DNA of 35,459 nt from assembly GCA_963559605.1 (NCBI GenBank), contig CAUWLL010000027.1:1-35459 (forward strand), written 5' to 3'. This document shows positions 16,555-24,756 of this stretch, piece after piece. Made by a program: the position numbers and the translations under genes. This DNA is from Dorea_D sp963559605 (GTDB lineage: Bacteria; Bacillota; Clostridia; Lachnospirales; Lachnospiraceae). How positions within the stretch are numbered: the first letter of the stretch is position 1; each line of letters opens with the position of its first letter. The notes under the pieces were generated by a model. That model was not told the origin of the DNA, did not search any database, and saw only the letters and a program-made list of their open reading frames with translations.

Positions 16555-18384
16555 CTATTTCAAATGATTTTTTCCTAAATTTATAGCCTTTACTACGGTA
16601 GTATTATCCCACTCCGGGTGGAACTTATCGACGGTCTTATTTGTGCCGTACCAAGTGGCTTTGTTCACACAAAATTCCACTACACAATTTCCTTCCTGAT
16701 GTCCCCACTTATTACAACCCGCATCATCTTGATTCTTAATATCACCAATAACTCCATGAATGACCTGACCGTTTTTTAATACAAAATCCACCTCATCTCC
16801 TACCTTTCCATAGGTCGTAGTACAAGCGATTACATAGCGCTCACCGATTCTTCCGAATCCGTCTTCATCGTATTTTTCACCGCTCTGGATCCGAAGTTTA
16901 TACTGTGCGCTGCTTGTATTAGTGACCATGTTCCAGCCCATATAAGTATACACACTTCCAAGATTTTCCGGGAGCTTTATGGTCTTTCCTGAGCCATAGG
17001 ACTCCTCCGGATATTTCGGCGTTCCATACCCCATAATGGCAACGCTGTCCAATTTATAAAGCCCTTTCTGCACTTCATTACTCCGGTTTCCTTCGACGGT
17101 ATGTACCACTCCGTTCTCGGTAAATTCTACAATCCCTGAGTGACCAGGGACACCTCTTCCTTCATAATCAAAATAAACAATATCCCCCCCTTTCGGCTTG
17201 TATCCGGAAGAAGCATTCCGGTATTGTCCTTTTTCGATAAACCAGCTTCTTCCCACCGCACAGGACGCAGTTTTCGGAATCACTTTTTTCTCAATAAGAC
17301 CACATTCATTGGCACACCAGCTGACAAATGTATGACACCAGGACTGGCCGTTCATCCCAATCCACTGCCCGTACTTGGTAATATTTCCATTATTATTCGT
17401 TCCGCCACTTTCGTGATAGCCAACTTCCGACAAGGCCACTTCTACAATCCCGGTTCCTGTATAAGGCGGATCTTCTTCCGCAGGAGCAATCACCGACATA
17501 AAAATGGAAACAGCAACCACAAGGATAGCCGTTGTCGGAAATACGATCGCCATAATGGTAGCCAGGACAGATACCAATGCCTGAAAAACAGAAGCAACCA
17601 AAGACAACGCAGACGTTGCCATGGACGCTCCCATAAAAAGTGCAGCAGACGCCAGACTTCCCATGCCCCGGTTCTCCTCTTTCACCTGTTCCAGCTTATA
17701 TCTGAGCTGTCCCTGCTCCGCATATTCTTTCTGCATAGTCAAGGAATCCACAAAAAGATCTGCGGTCTTTTTAGATACCTGCACCGCTGTTCCTGCTCCT
17801 CCTGTGGCAGAAGCCGCAGCAGTTACAGCCCCGGAAGTTTCTGCAGCCGCAATTCCAGCTTTTACACCTTCCCGTGTTTCATGCGCGGCTGTCATCTTTA
17901 TGCCTTTCCCGGCTCCTCCGGACAAATTTTTCCCTGTTGCAATTTTTCCTTTTTCTTTCCCGGCAGCAATCTTCCCTTTCTTTTTTTCTTCATCCTGTCT
18001 CTTTATATCCCGTGTTTCTTCTATCCATTCCTGATCTTGCCGGAACTGTTCTGCTGTCACTTCTTCGGTCGTTTCTGCGGTACTGTGTTTCGCAATCCCT
18101 TCCGGAACCCCTTTTCGTTTCACTTCCCGTTCTGCCTGCGCTTTATAATACTGCTTTTTACTTTCCGAAAGTTTTTCCCATGCTTTTGCCGTCTTTTTAT
18201 TCATAAACCGTGTGGGATCAAAAGAGCGTTGAGAGACTCCCTCTTCCTCCTGCTCCTCTTCTTCAGGAGATACCCGGTTCAAGTAATTCAGGCTTTTTCC
18301 TGCCTTACTGATTCCATAATGTCCTGCCCGGAAACTGCTGGTTACTTTTCGAAAGTTTGAGTCCCGGCTTTTATTAATTCCCAT
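16555..18384 (-). CDS. CHAP-domain cell-wall hydrolase of the transfer apparatus (CD1108-like)
   Basis: 609 residues from the ATG at 18384, one base after the VirB4 stop; the AGAAAGG inside the last VirB4 codons serves as SD. The N-terminal ~250 residues are Lys/Ala/Glu-rich and probably cytoplasmic. Residues ~255-320 contain strongly hydrophobic membrane segments. The CHAP domain (~330-470) has the catalytic Cys in QSWCHTFVSWC (~348) and His in GHSGIVE (~413), with TVEGN following. The C-terminal ~110 residues (VIACTTTYGKVGDEVDF, IGDIKNQDD, WGHQEG) resemble a double-psi beta-barrel tail that I recall in related ICE proteins. Expected role: local peptidoglycan opening for the mating channel, equivalent to VirB1. 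Confidence 0.88.
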   Translation of the reverse strand: MGINKSRDSNFRKVTSSFRAGHYGISKAGKSLNYLNRVSPEEEEQEEEGVSQRSFDPTRFMNKKTAKAWEKLSESKKQYYKAQAEREVKRKGVPEGIAKHSTAETTEEVTAEQFRQDQEWIEETRDIKRQDEEKKKGKIAAGKEKGKIATGKNLSGGAGKGIKMTAAHETREGVKAGIAAAETSGAVTAAASATGGAGTAVQVSKKTADLFVDSLTMQKEYAEQGQLRYKLEQVKEENRGMGSLASAALFMGASMATSALSLVASVFQALVSVLATIMAIVFPTTAILVVAVSIFMSVIAPAEEDPPYTGTGIVEVALSEVGYHESGGTNNNGNITKYGQWIGMNGQSWCHTFVSWCANECGLIEKKVIPKTASCAVGRSWFIEKGQYRNASSGYKPKGGDIVYFDYEGRGVPGHSGIVEFTENGVVHTVEGNRSNEVQKGLYKLDSVAIMGYGTPKYPEESYGSGKTIKLPENLGSVYTYMGWNMVTNTSSAQYKLRIQSGEKYDEDGFGRIGERYVIACTTTYGKVGDEVDFVLKNGQVIHGVIGDIKNQDDAGCNKWGHQEGNCVVEFCVNKATWYGTNKTVDKFHPEWDNTTVVKAINLGKNHLK

Positions 18385-18385
18385 G

Positions 18386-21064
18386 CTACCCAACCTTTCT
18401 ATATCTTGTGGTTCCCTGCACCTGTTCTCTCTCCAGCTTTCCTTCTTCTGCAAGAGATTCCAGATACTGCCGGCTGCTTTCCTGACTAAGATCCAGAACG
18501 CTCAGTACCTCTTTTTCTGATACCGGAGTCAGGGCTGCCATATCCAAAATGATCTCTTCTACCCGGCTTTCGGCATTCGGTTTTATTCCCCGGTTTTCTG
18601 TATATGACGCAGTTTCATTCTTCTGTATGTCTCCGTCTGTTGTCTTTTTCTCTGACACTTTCCTCTGTTCTGCCTGCTCATGGAAGTTTGTATTTGCCAT
18701 CTGATACAGCAGATTTTTTTTGGAAAGTTTCGCGTCAAACAAAACAACTTTCTTGCCCCACACTAACACACCTTGTCCAACATCATCTGCCGATAAAGCA
18801 TTAAATTCTGTTTGCGAAAGCTCCTGTATCCCGGATAATGCATGGGCGTCTACGCCGCCCTGATCCAAAAAGCATTTATACGAACAATTAGAAAAAAGTT
18901 CCCGAAGCTGTTCGTTTCCTAATGCTGCGGTCAGATTCTGCATAGCCATGGTACAGATCCCGCCAAACTTACGGAACGTTGCCACGGCGGTATTTAGCAT
19001 ATCCGCAGATGTTCCTCTCCGGCTTACTACCTGTGTCTCATCAATGATGAAATGAGTCGCTTTCTGATAAGTCTGGTTATATTCCATACGGGCGGACAGG
19101 TAATGCATGATCGTCACCATGACCGCCTCCCAATTGTCCTCCGGCACATTTTTCAGTCCAAAGCCTACCAGACGGCTGTCAGTCTTAATGTTAGACGGAC
19201 GCGCCAGCATATCGCAGGAACCTTCCGTGTATTCTTCCAGACAGTTATATATGGAACGTACGATCTCATCATCATGGGCATTATCTGTCTGGGCAAGCTC
19301 TTTTTTTATCTCTGCACGCAGCATTTTCAAAGTCGGCTGTTTCAGTTTTCTTCCCGCGAAAGTTTGTTCAAACATCCGTCTGGTGCATCTTGCGATCACG
19401 GTATTATGCTCTTGCGTAACTGCAATATTGCTCATTATGGCAGCCACAAGGCTCCTTGCATACTGTGTCTGGACAGCAATAAACTTTTCCTTTACGTTTT
19501 CATCTCCGACAAACACGCTTTCCGGAACTTCAAAGCCATTTAAGTACACCCTGCTCTTGGGCGTTAAGTCAAAATAGGCGCCGCCACGGTCAGATACCAT
19601 ATCTTCAAACTCATTCTGCGGATCCAGGATCAAAATATCGTCATCCGTTGCGATCAGGGTCTGGCTGATCTCCGTTGTTTTGATGTAGAATGATTTCCCG
19701 GAACCGGTATGGCCGATAATGATTCCATGGGGATTCATCAATAATTTCCGGTTTCCCATGATCAGCTGCTTGGTGGTACAGTTTAGTCCGTAGAAATATC
19801 CGCCCGGCTCAATAATATCCTGGGCATAATAAGGCTGGAACGCCACCGCCGATGAGGACAGGAAAAACCGCATATAATCTACCTGACGTCCGGCAAACGG
19901 AAGCACCGTATTCAGCCCTTTCAGCTGTTGTTTATCCGCTGTGGATATAAGTACCCCCTCCTTCTTTCCGATCGCCTGCATCTGTGCCACACGCTCTGCA
20001 AGGGTATCCTCATCCGGGGCTGTCACAACCATCAAAAGATTCATAAAAAACCCTACCTCTGCATTCTCGCCGATCTGATCCATGTAAACCTCGATCTCAT
20101 CTTTTTTGCGCTTACGGATGTAGGACGGTCCCGTGGAAATCATTCCCCGTTTCTTCTTATTTTCATCCTCCTCATTGATGGCTTTTTCATTATTCATGGA
20201 CGCCGCCAGCAGACGATCCTGCACTTCATCCGCAGGTACGGGTGCAAAGTCCATCGTGATGAATGACGGAAACTCTACATGGGAAAAAGATCGGATAAAG
20301 GTATCCGAATCAATGGAACCACGGTATTTCCAGCCAAATAACACCGACATGTACACCTCGTCTAGCTTCAGAAAATTTGTCTCCTGCCTGATATACTTTG
20401 GCAGAATGTCATTGCGCCAATCCTGAAAAGAATCCTGCGGAAATCGAATCAGTTCCTTTTCTTCTTTCTTTCCCGGACGTAGAAGGGAGTGCAGGCATAA
20501 AAGACGCTCTTCTCCATTCAAACGCACAATCTTACTCTGCCAGTTACGGAACATATCCTGGATCACAGTATCCAAAGAGTTCAACATCACGTTCGCTTCA
20601 TTATAAGAACCTGCCCTACAGGACACCGTAAGGTAACGAAGTGTTGTCACATTGGGGTTGGCGTCTTTTAATTTTTCATCGATCCAGTCTTTCACTCCTT
20701 TCTCCAGGTCCGGGTACCGGCTGTCATTCTGACTGCCGCGTATTTTCTCCAGAAATTCATGCATGCTCCGGTATTCATTGGCAACCGTGATCTTAAAATC
20801 CACATTCATGGTTTTAAGCCACTCCATAAATGCAGTTAAAAACTTCTCTTTTCTTCCCAAATCTTTATTGATATAATTCATATCTTCAAACAGATAACAC
20901 CTGTCATACAGACAGTTTTCTTTTCCCGGTTCAATTTTTGCCATCCCATTCTCATACAAAGTATCTATGTTTAAAAACTGTCTCACATTCTTTGGAACTT
21001 TATATACCGGAATGCTCTTACTCTTCCTTGCCGCAAAGCGTCCTTCCGCATTAATTTTTGCCAT
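18386..21064 (-). CDS. virB4: VirB4-family conjugation ATPase
   Basis: 892 residues; the conserved motor of the type IV secretion system, at the inner face of the membrane. Walker A GHTGSGKS lies at ~451-458, followed by ILILDPQNEFEDMV and the Walker B-like FIIDETQVV (~671-679). MAMQNLTAALGNEQLRELF matches the sensor/arginine-finger region of VirB4/TrbE proteins. The N-terminal ~400 residues form the CagE/TrbE-type domain. About 60 C-terminal residues (EEIILDMAALTPVSEKEVLS, QYLESLAEEGKLEREQV) look like an appended winged-helix domain, which VirB4 proteins usually lack. The start overlaps the PrgI gene by 14 bp and has AAAGGAGGAGAAAGG upstream. Confidence 0.95.
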   Translation of the reverse strand: MAKINAEGRFAARKSKSIPVYKVPKNVRQFLNIDTLYENGMAKIEPGKENCLYDRCYLFEDMNYINKDLGRKEKFLTAFMEWLKTMNVDFKITVANEYRSMHEFLEKIRGSQNDSRYPDLEKGVKDWIDEKLKDANPNVTTLRYLTVSCRAGSYNEANVMLNSLDTVIQDMFRNWQSKIVRLNGEERLLCLHSLLRPGKKEEKELIRFPQDSFQDWRNDILPKYIRQETNFLKLDEVYMSVLFGWKYRGSIDSDTFIRSFSHVEFPSFITMDFAPVPADEVQDRLLAASMNNEKAINEEDENKKKRGMISTGPSYIRKRKKDEIEVYMDQIGENAEVGFFMNLLMVVTAPDEDTLAERVAQMQAIGKKEGVLISTADKQQLKGLNTVLPFAGRQVDYMRFFLSSSAVAFQPYYAQDIIEPGGYFYGLNCTTKQLIMGNRKLLMNPHGIIIGHTGSGKSFYIKTTEISQTLIATDDDILILDPQNEFEDMVSDRGGAYFDLTPKSRVYLNGFEVPESVFVGDENVKEKFIAVQTQYARSLVAAIMSNIAVTQEHNTVIARCTRRMFEQTFAGRKLKQPTLKMLRAEIKKELAQTDNAHDDEIVRSIYNCLEEYTEGSCDMLARPSNIKTDSRLVGFGLKNVPEDNWEAVMVTIMHYLSARMEYNQTYQKATHFIIDETQVVSRRGTSADMLNTAVATFRKFGGICTMAMQNLTAALGNEQLRELFSNCSYKCFLDQGGVDAHALSGIQELSQTEFNALSADDVGQGVLVWGKKVVLFDAKLSKKNLLYQMANTNFHEQAEQRKVSEKKTTDGDIQKNETASYTENRGIKPNAESRVEEIILDMAALTPVSEKEVLSVLDLSQESSRQYLESLAEEGKLEREQVQGTTRYRKVG

Positions 21065-21446
21065 TTCCCTTTCTCCTCCTTTGATTTCTTTTTTTGTCCG
21101 GAACGCACCTGCTTTTCATAGTGAACACACGTCCCTCTCCTTGTAATTCTTCTGCTTCATAAAGAAGTTCTCTCGTTTTTCTTACATACAAGATCTCCCG
21201 GATGTACTGTAACGGGGTCTGCATCTGATACCCTGCAAACCCCAGCATACAGATTGGCCCGGATACCGGGATGATGATATAGCTGCACTCCACAATTCCG
21301 AGTCCTGTCTGAAAATGAAGCAGGATCATCCCTGTAATTCCCACAACAAGCGCTATGGCTGCTACTACAAACTGCTTTAAAGTAAAGCCCAGCATAAACT
21401 CACTTGGAAAGGCTTCATCAAAGTCTTTATTCATGTCAATCTTCAT
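21051..21446 (-). CDS. PrgI-family (VirB3-like) membrane protein
   Basis: 131 residues. A short cytoplasmic N-terminus with DEAFPSEFMLGFTLKQF is followed by two transmembrane helices (~27-48 and ~55-75) and a cytoplasmic tail with MQTPLQYIREILYVRKTREL. This is the PrgI arrangement of Gram-positive conjugative elements, functionally equivalent to VirB3, which works with VirB4. The gene lies directly before virB4, as is typical, with a strong AAAGGAGG site. Confidence 0.85.
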   Translation of the reverse strand: MKIDMNKDFDEAFPSEFMLGFTLKQFVVAAIALVVGITGMILLHFQTGLGIVECSYIIIPVSGPICMLGFAGYQMQTPLQYIREILYVRKTRELLYEAEELQGEGRVFTMKSRCVPDKKRNQRRRKGNGKN

Positions 21447-21470
21447 GGTTTTCCTCCTTTCTGAGATTTT

Positions 21471-22304
21471 CTACAGTCCCATTGCCCTTGTCAGGAACGA
21501 GTTGGCAGTCTTTACTGACGTCGTTACTAAAATCATAGTAAGCGCGCTGTTAATGACCTGTATACCACCGTCAAAACTGGACAACGCCCCATCGGCAGTA
21601 AACAGGTCGATACCACCTTGTATCAACTTGAACGACAGCACTAGGGCAAGGGCAATGACTACGATTTCAAACACATTAGCAAGAAACGCTTTCAGCCATG
21701 CATAAAACGTATGCTCTACCCCCTGCCCTCCGACCAAAGTCGGCAGGGCAAGTGGCGCGAGAATAACCAGAAGATACAACTTAATATAACGTCCGTATAC
21801 CGTCAGCAGGATCATCCCGCCGCAGATGATAGACAGCAGCAGAAATCCTGTTCCCAGCAGCAGATAAAACAATGCAGAAGCCATATCCAGATCGTCCACC
21901 ACCAGAGACGGCGCTTTCACTGTCATGACCTCCCCGGTCATCAATGCCGCAATATCAAAAAACGACTTGATAAAAGGCATGATATTGATAAACAGGATAT
22001 TGGCTGCCACAATCTTCACCAGCGCCTCCACGATCATTTCCGTCGTAATGTTCTGATGAAAATTTTTAACTGCCTGCCATATGGCAATCATAAAAAATAA
22101 GTTCAAAACAGTAAGCCCGATGCCTAAACTCCACGGATACAGTTTATCTTCCACCAGACTCCATGTATCCGAGGAAAAATCCTCCGGCGTCGTTGTGATA
22201 ACCCCTGTCACCGCTTTCATTGCAGCCTTCCAGATATTGGACGCGATACCGATCCCGGTTCCATTAAAAAATGCCGAGAACCATTCAGATAACCAATCCG
22301 GCAT
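21471..22304 (-). CDS. VirB6/TrbL-like polytopic membrane protein
   Basis: 277 residues with about five or six hydrophobic helices, including GIGLTVLNLFFMIAIW, SALFYLLLGTGFLLLSIICG and LYLLVILAPLALPTL. The N-terminus (MPDWLSEWFSAFFNGTG) is amphipathic. The helix arrangement, length and position before prgI-virB4 match the TrbL/VirB6-type channel protein of Tn1549-like elements. The SD is AAAGGAGGG. A tail near 240-277 (INSALTMILVTTSVKTANSF) probably ends in the membrane. Confidence 0.82.
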   Translation of the reverse strand: MPDWLSEWFSAFFNGTGIGIASNIWKAAMKAVTGVITTTPEDFSSDTWSLVEDKLYPWSLGIGLTVLNLFFMIAIWQAVKNFHQNITTEMIVEALVKIVAANILFINIMPFIKSFFDIAALMTGEVMTVKAPSLVVDDLDMASALFYLLLGTGFLLLSIICGGMILLTVYGRYIKLYLLVILAPLALPTLVGGQGVEHTFYAWLKAFLANVFEIVVIALALVLSFKLIQGGIDLFTADGALSSFDGGIQVINSALTMILVTTSVKTANSFLTRAMGL

Positions 22305-22336
22305 AAAAATCCCTCCTTTTCTCTTTCGCAGCTACA

Positions 22337-22705
22337 TTAAGCAAGTGTCGCAAGCCCTTGTATCCCCTTGGTAATGAGTGGGATCAACGTTGGCGACAGA
22401 CAGGCGACCAAGCCTCCCCCAATACGTTTAAACGCCATTGCCTGCATAGTTCCGTCGGAAGAGTTTAAAGCGATCGCCCATTCAAAAACTCCCCATAGTA
22501 AGAATAGCTGTCCACAGCTGGACACCAGTGCCGATATGATCTGATACACCGGTCCAAACGCCTTTGTGACAGTGGATGACGCACTGCTTCCTTTTGCAAG
22601 TACCGGCACGTCTACCGAGAGCGCGCAGACAAGCGTCATTACCGCCGCTATAAAAATCATCTTTGCACAGGTTTCCTTCGTAATCTTTTGTTTCATCATT
22701 TCCAT
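22337..22705 (-). CDS. VirB2/TrbC-like (Maff2-like) small membrane protein
   Basis: 122 residues from the ATG at 22705, with GAAAGGA upstream. The longer open frame extends over a neighbouring small gene in another frame and is not needed. Residues ~15-40 (MIFIAAVMTLVCALSVDVPV) form a signal-like helix ending in VLAKG. Two more hydrophobic segments follow, and the C-terminus FKRIGGGLVACLSPTLIPL resembles the Gly-rich end of Maff2 proteins. Size, topology and location immediately before the TrbL-like gene suggest the pilin-like (VirB2) subunit of the channel. Confidence 0.72.
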   Translation of the reverse strand: MEMMKQKITKETCAKMIFIAAVMTLVCALSVDVPVLAKGSSASSTVTKAFGPVYQIISALVSSCGQLFLLWGVFEWAIALNSSDGTMQAMAFKRIGGGLVACLSPTLIPLITKGIQGLATLA

Positions 22706-22776
22706 TATTTTCCTTTCTGTTCTCTTTTCTGTTTTCTTCTCCGGTTCCGCCACTGTTCTTATTTCTGTTCTCACTT

Positions 22777-22986
22777 CTATTTCCCTCCTCTTACGAATAC
22801 TGCAAAAAGTACAATCACTACAGACAATGCCGCACGTACCGCCATAGCGATAAAATTTATCACTTCCACGGACATCTCCGGCGCCATTCCCGGGAGAAAC
22901 TGACGGATCAGCATTTCCGCTACAATGCCGGCGATAAAGCCTGCTACAATAATAAGTACCATCCCTCTTTTGTTTTTTTTCTTCAT
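22777..22986 (-). CDS. Small two-helix membrane protein
   Basis: 69 residues. A Lys/Arg-rich start (MKKKNKRG) precedes helix 1 (MVLIIVAGFIAGIVAEMLI). A short loop with PGMAPEMSVEV leads to helix 2 (AMAVRAALSVVIVLFAVFV). It lies in the transfer operon between a hypothetical gene and the VirB2-like gene. It might be a second pilin-like subunit or a channel accessory protein. The SD is AGAGGAT at short spacing. Family not recognised. Confidence 0.65.
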   Translation of the reverse strand: MKKKNKRGMVLIIVAGFIAGIVAEMLIRQFLPGMAPEMSVEVINFIAMAVRAALSVVIVLFAVFVRGGK

Positions 22987-23032
22987 ATTTCATATCCTCT
23001 CTTTCTTTTTTGCAAAACAAAAGAGCCACCTC

Positions 23033-23404
23033 CTATTTCAGAGGAAGCCCTTGTCTTTTCCTGATCTCCGTTCTGATGACGGTTTCCATAAGTGTTTTTA
23101 CTTCTGCCGAACCATCCCCGGCGTAGACATACAAGGCAGTCTCGTAATCCTTATACGGACTTTCCTTCAGATAACTTCTTGCCGCCTGAAAATGTTTCTT
23201 TGCTTTTTTTGATCCTGCCTTTTCTGCACTGACCGCCAGCATTCCGTCCACGCTGCCGCACAGAGCGTAGCTGTCCTTTAAAAGCTCCCGGATACTCTCG
23301 TCATACTGTACAGACGGGAGACTCTTCTGGTACAGTGGTTTTTTCCTGCACTCCCATCGAAAGGACCGGCATAAAAAATTTTTCAGCTTACGACTCATAC
23401 TCAT
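23033..23404 (-). CDS. Hypothetical basic helical protein
   Basis: 123 residues. A basic N-terminus (SRKLKNFLCRSFRWECRKK) is followed by helical, repeat-like segments (IRELLKDSYALCGSVDGML, KKAKKHFQAARSYLKESPY). It begins inside the last codons of the coiled-coil gene (17-bp overlap), so the two are likely coupled and may work together. Two starts two codons apart (23404 and 23398) are both possible. No catalytic motif seen. Confidence 0.65.
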   Translation of the reverse strand: MSMSRKLKNFLCRSFRWECRKKPLYQKSLPSVQYDESIRELLKDSYALCGSVDGMLAVSAEKAGSKKAKKHFQAARSYLKESPYKDYETALYVYAGDGSAEVKTLMETVIRTEIRKRQGLPLK

Positions 23405-24548
23405 ATCCTTCTCCCTGTCGGAACAACTCCGAAACCTTTGTTATCTTCTCCATCAGTTCTCCCGGAAGCATATCCCGGATAAAGTATCCGCTTACCACCA
23501 CTTCTTCTTCCCTGTCGTCATAGGCAAACTCCAGTCCTGGATGTTTTCCTTTTACTTCTTCTATGCGCTGCAATAACTCCTTTGTCTTTTTCCGCCCAGC
23601 GCGGATGTCAAAACGTGCCGGATCCTCAAAGACAAAAACATACTTCAATCCTCCTTTCAGTAAATGGATCTGCTCACCTGTTTCTGCGTGACGAAGTGTC
23701 AGTTCTTCTCCGGGAAAATAATGCTTCAGATAACGGCAGAGAACCTCCGCTGTCAGCTCCTCCTTTCCCGTTTCCATGGATTCATCCTTATATACTTCCT
23801 TAAAAATACTCTCCGGTTCTTTCTCCGGTTTTCCTTCCGGCTTCTCCTCAGACACTTGTTCTGGCGCTTTGTCCGCCTCCTTCTCCTGCCCTGCTTTTCT
23901 GGAAATGCCAAGAGCTTTTCTTAAAATATCTCCTTTTTCCTCCTCCAGCCGCTCTTTCTCCTGTTTTAATTGTCCGTTTTCCTGTTTCAACAGACCATTT
24001 TCCGCCTGTGCCTCTGTAAGTTTTCGTGACAACTCTGCCACCTTTCCTTCCAACGCCTGATAAGCTTCCGATTCTTTCGATTCTGACGTCTCTACAGGAA
24101 CTGCCCCTGTCCGCTCCAGTCTGGCACATTTATTCTCCCACTCCATACGGAGCCTGGAAGCCTTTAACTCCTCATTTCTTACGTTCTCTTTCAGGATGGA
24201 ACACTCCAATGCAATATCCGCAGCCTTTTTTTCCACCTCCCGCTCTTTCCCGGAAAGCTCCTCTGCACGTTTCTCCAGCTCTGTGTTCTGATCTGCAAGC
24301 GTTTTTTTACAGACCTCTATTTTTTCTTCAGCAGACGACAGCTCCTTCTCCCGCCGGCAAAAGTCCTCTTTCATCTCTTCCAGCTTCCGGCTCCTTTCCT
24401 CCAGCTCCTGTTCACGCCTGTCCAGATCTTCCTGTCTTTCATCCAGCACCTTCTTAATGCCGTTGTATTCTTGATCCCTTTCTGCCGCTATCCGGTGTAA
24501 CTGCTCCAGTCTCACCTCTTCCATGGTTCTTCCTTCCATAACTTCCAT
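23388..24548 (-). CDS. Long coiled-coil protein with a C-terminal globular domain
   Basis: 386 residues from the ATG at 24548, preceded by AAGGAGAGGATAGG. An upstream in-frame ATG at 24617 lies inside a hairpin loop with no SD and was rejected. Residues ~1-230 are almost entirely heptad coiled coil, very rich in Glu and Lys (KVLDERQEDLDRREQELEER). A disordered Glu/Pro/Lys region follows (~240-275). The last ~110 residues form a mixed alpha/beta domain (LCRYLKHYFPGEELTLRHAE, KYVFVFEDPARFDI, LEFAYDDREEEVVVSGYFI). No signal peptide. It begins the transfer operon and may be a cytoplasmic scaffold. Family not recognised. Confidence 0.75.
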   Translation of the reverse strand: MEVMEGRTMEEVRLEQLHRIAAERDQEYNGIKKVLDERQEDLDRREQELEERSRKLEEMKEDFCRREKELSSAEEKIEVCKKTLADQNTELEKRAEELSGKEREVEKKAADIALECSILKENVRNEELKASRLRMEWENKCARLERTGAVPVETSESKESEAYQALEGKVAELSRKLTEAQAENGLLKQENGQLKQEKERLEEEKGDILRKALGISRKAGQEKEADKAPEQVSEEKPEGKPEKEPESIFKEVYKDESMETGKEELTAEVLCRYLKHYFPGEELTLRHAETGEQIHLLKGGLKYVFVFEDPARFDIRAGRKKTKELLQRIEEVKGKHPGLEFAYDDREEEVVVSGYFIRDMLPGELMEKITKVSELFRQGEGYEYES

Positions 24549-24581
24549 TTTCCTATCCTCTCCTTCTTTTATTTTCCACCC

Positions 24582-24641
24582 AAAAAGAGACCGCATTGTG
24601 ATACACAGACCAGCCATAGGAGGTGCGCCACGGTCTCTTTT
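24582..24641 (-). promoter_or_regulatory. Attenuator-like leader of the transfer operon
   Basis: AAAAGAGACCG (24641 to 24631 on the minus strand) pairs perfectly with CGGTCTCTTTT (24593 to 24583), and the second arm ends in a run of five T. The 37-base loop contains a small TGTG-TAT-CACA hairpin and CACCTCCT, which resembles the anti-Shine-Dalgarno end of 16S rRNA and can pair with the AGGAG of the downstream SD. It reads as a conditional terminator and/or SD-sequestering leader. Confidence 0.55.
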
Positions 24642-24692
24642 CGGAATGTTTCCTATTCTCTTACTTTGTTACCTTATAAAGTTGTGTCTGTA

Positions 24693-24721
24693 TTTGTACC
24701 GAAATTCGGTACATTTTTCAA
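24693..24721 (-). promoter_or_regulatory. Promoter with palindrome site 3 in its spacer
   Basis: On the minus strand TTGAAA (24721-24716) and TACAAA (24698-24693) are 17 bp apart, and the spacer is almost wholly the palindrome. Start of transcription would be near 24686, about 45 bases before the attenuator-like hairpin. A protein bound to the palindrome would block this promoter. Confidence 0.55.
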
Positions 24722-24751
24722 ATATCTGCTTTTGTACCGGAATTCGGTACA
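24695..24751. promoter_or_regulatory. Palindrome sites 3 and 4, tandem pair
   Basis: TGTACCGAAATTCGGTACA (24695-24713) and TGTACCGGAATTCGGTACA (24733-24751) are 38 bp apart. Flanks are similar too: T-rich on one side, ATTTTTC on the other. They lie just after the stop of the 1721-residue surface-protein gene and upstream of the transfer operon. Site 4 also has a weak TAGAAA-N17-TACAAA promoter around it. Confidence 0.8.
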
Positions 24752-24756
24752 TTTTT

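Noticed and set aside
17140..18360. 406-codon open frame on the plus strand
   Set aside because: Antisense of the CHAP protein gene; composition is Phe/Ser/His/Arg-rich, as expected from reversed Lys/Ala/Glu-rich coding, and there is no SD.
22337..23029. 230-residue form of the VirB2-like protein
   Set aside because: The first 108 codons overlap another small gene in a different frame and encode Cys/Arg-rich sequence; the ATG at 22705 has a proper SD and a signal-like helix.
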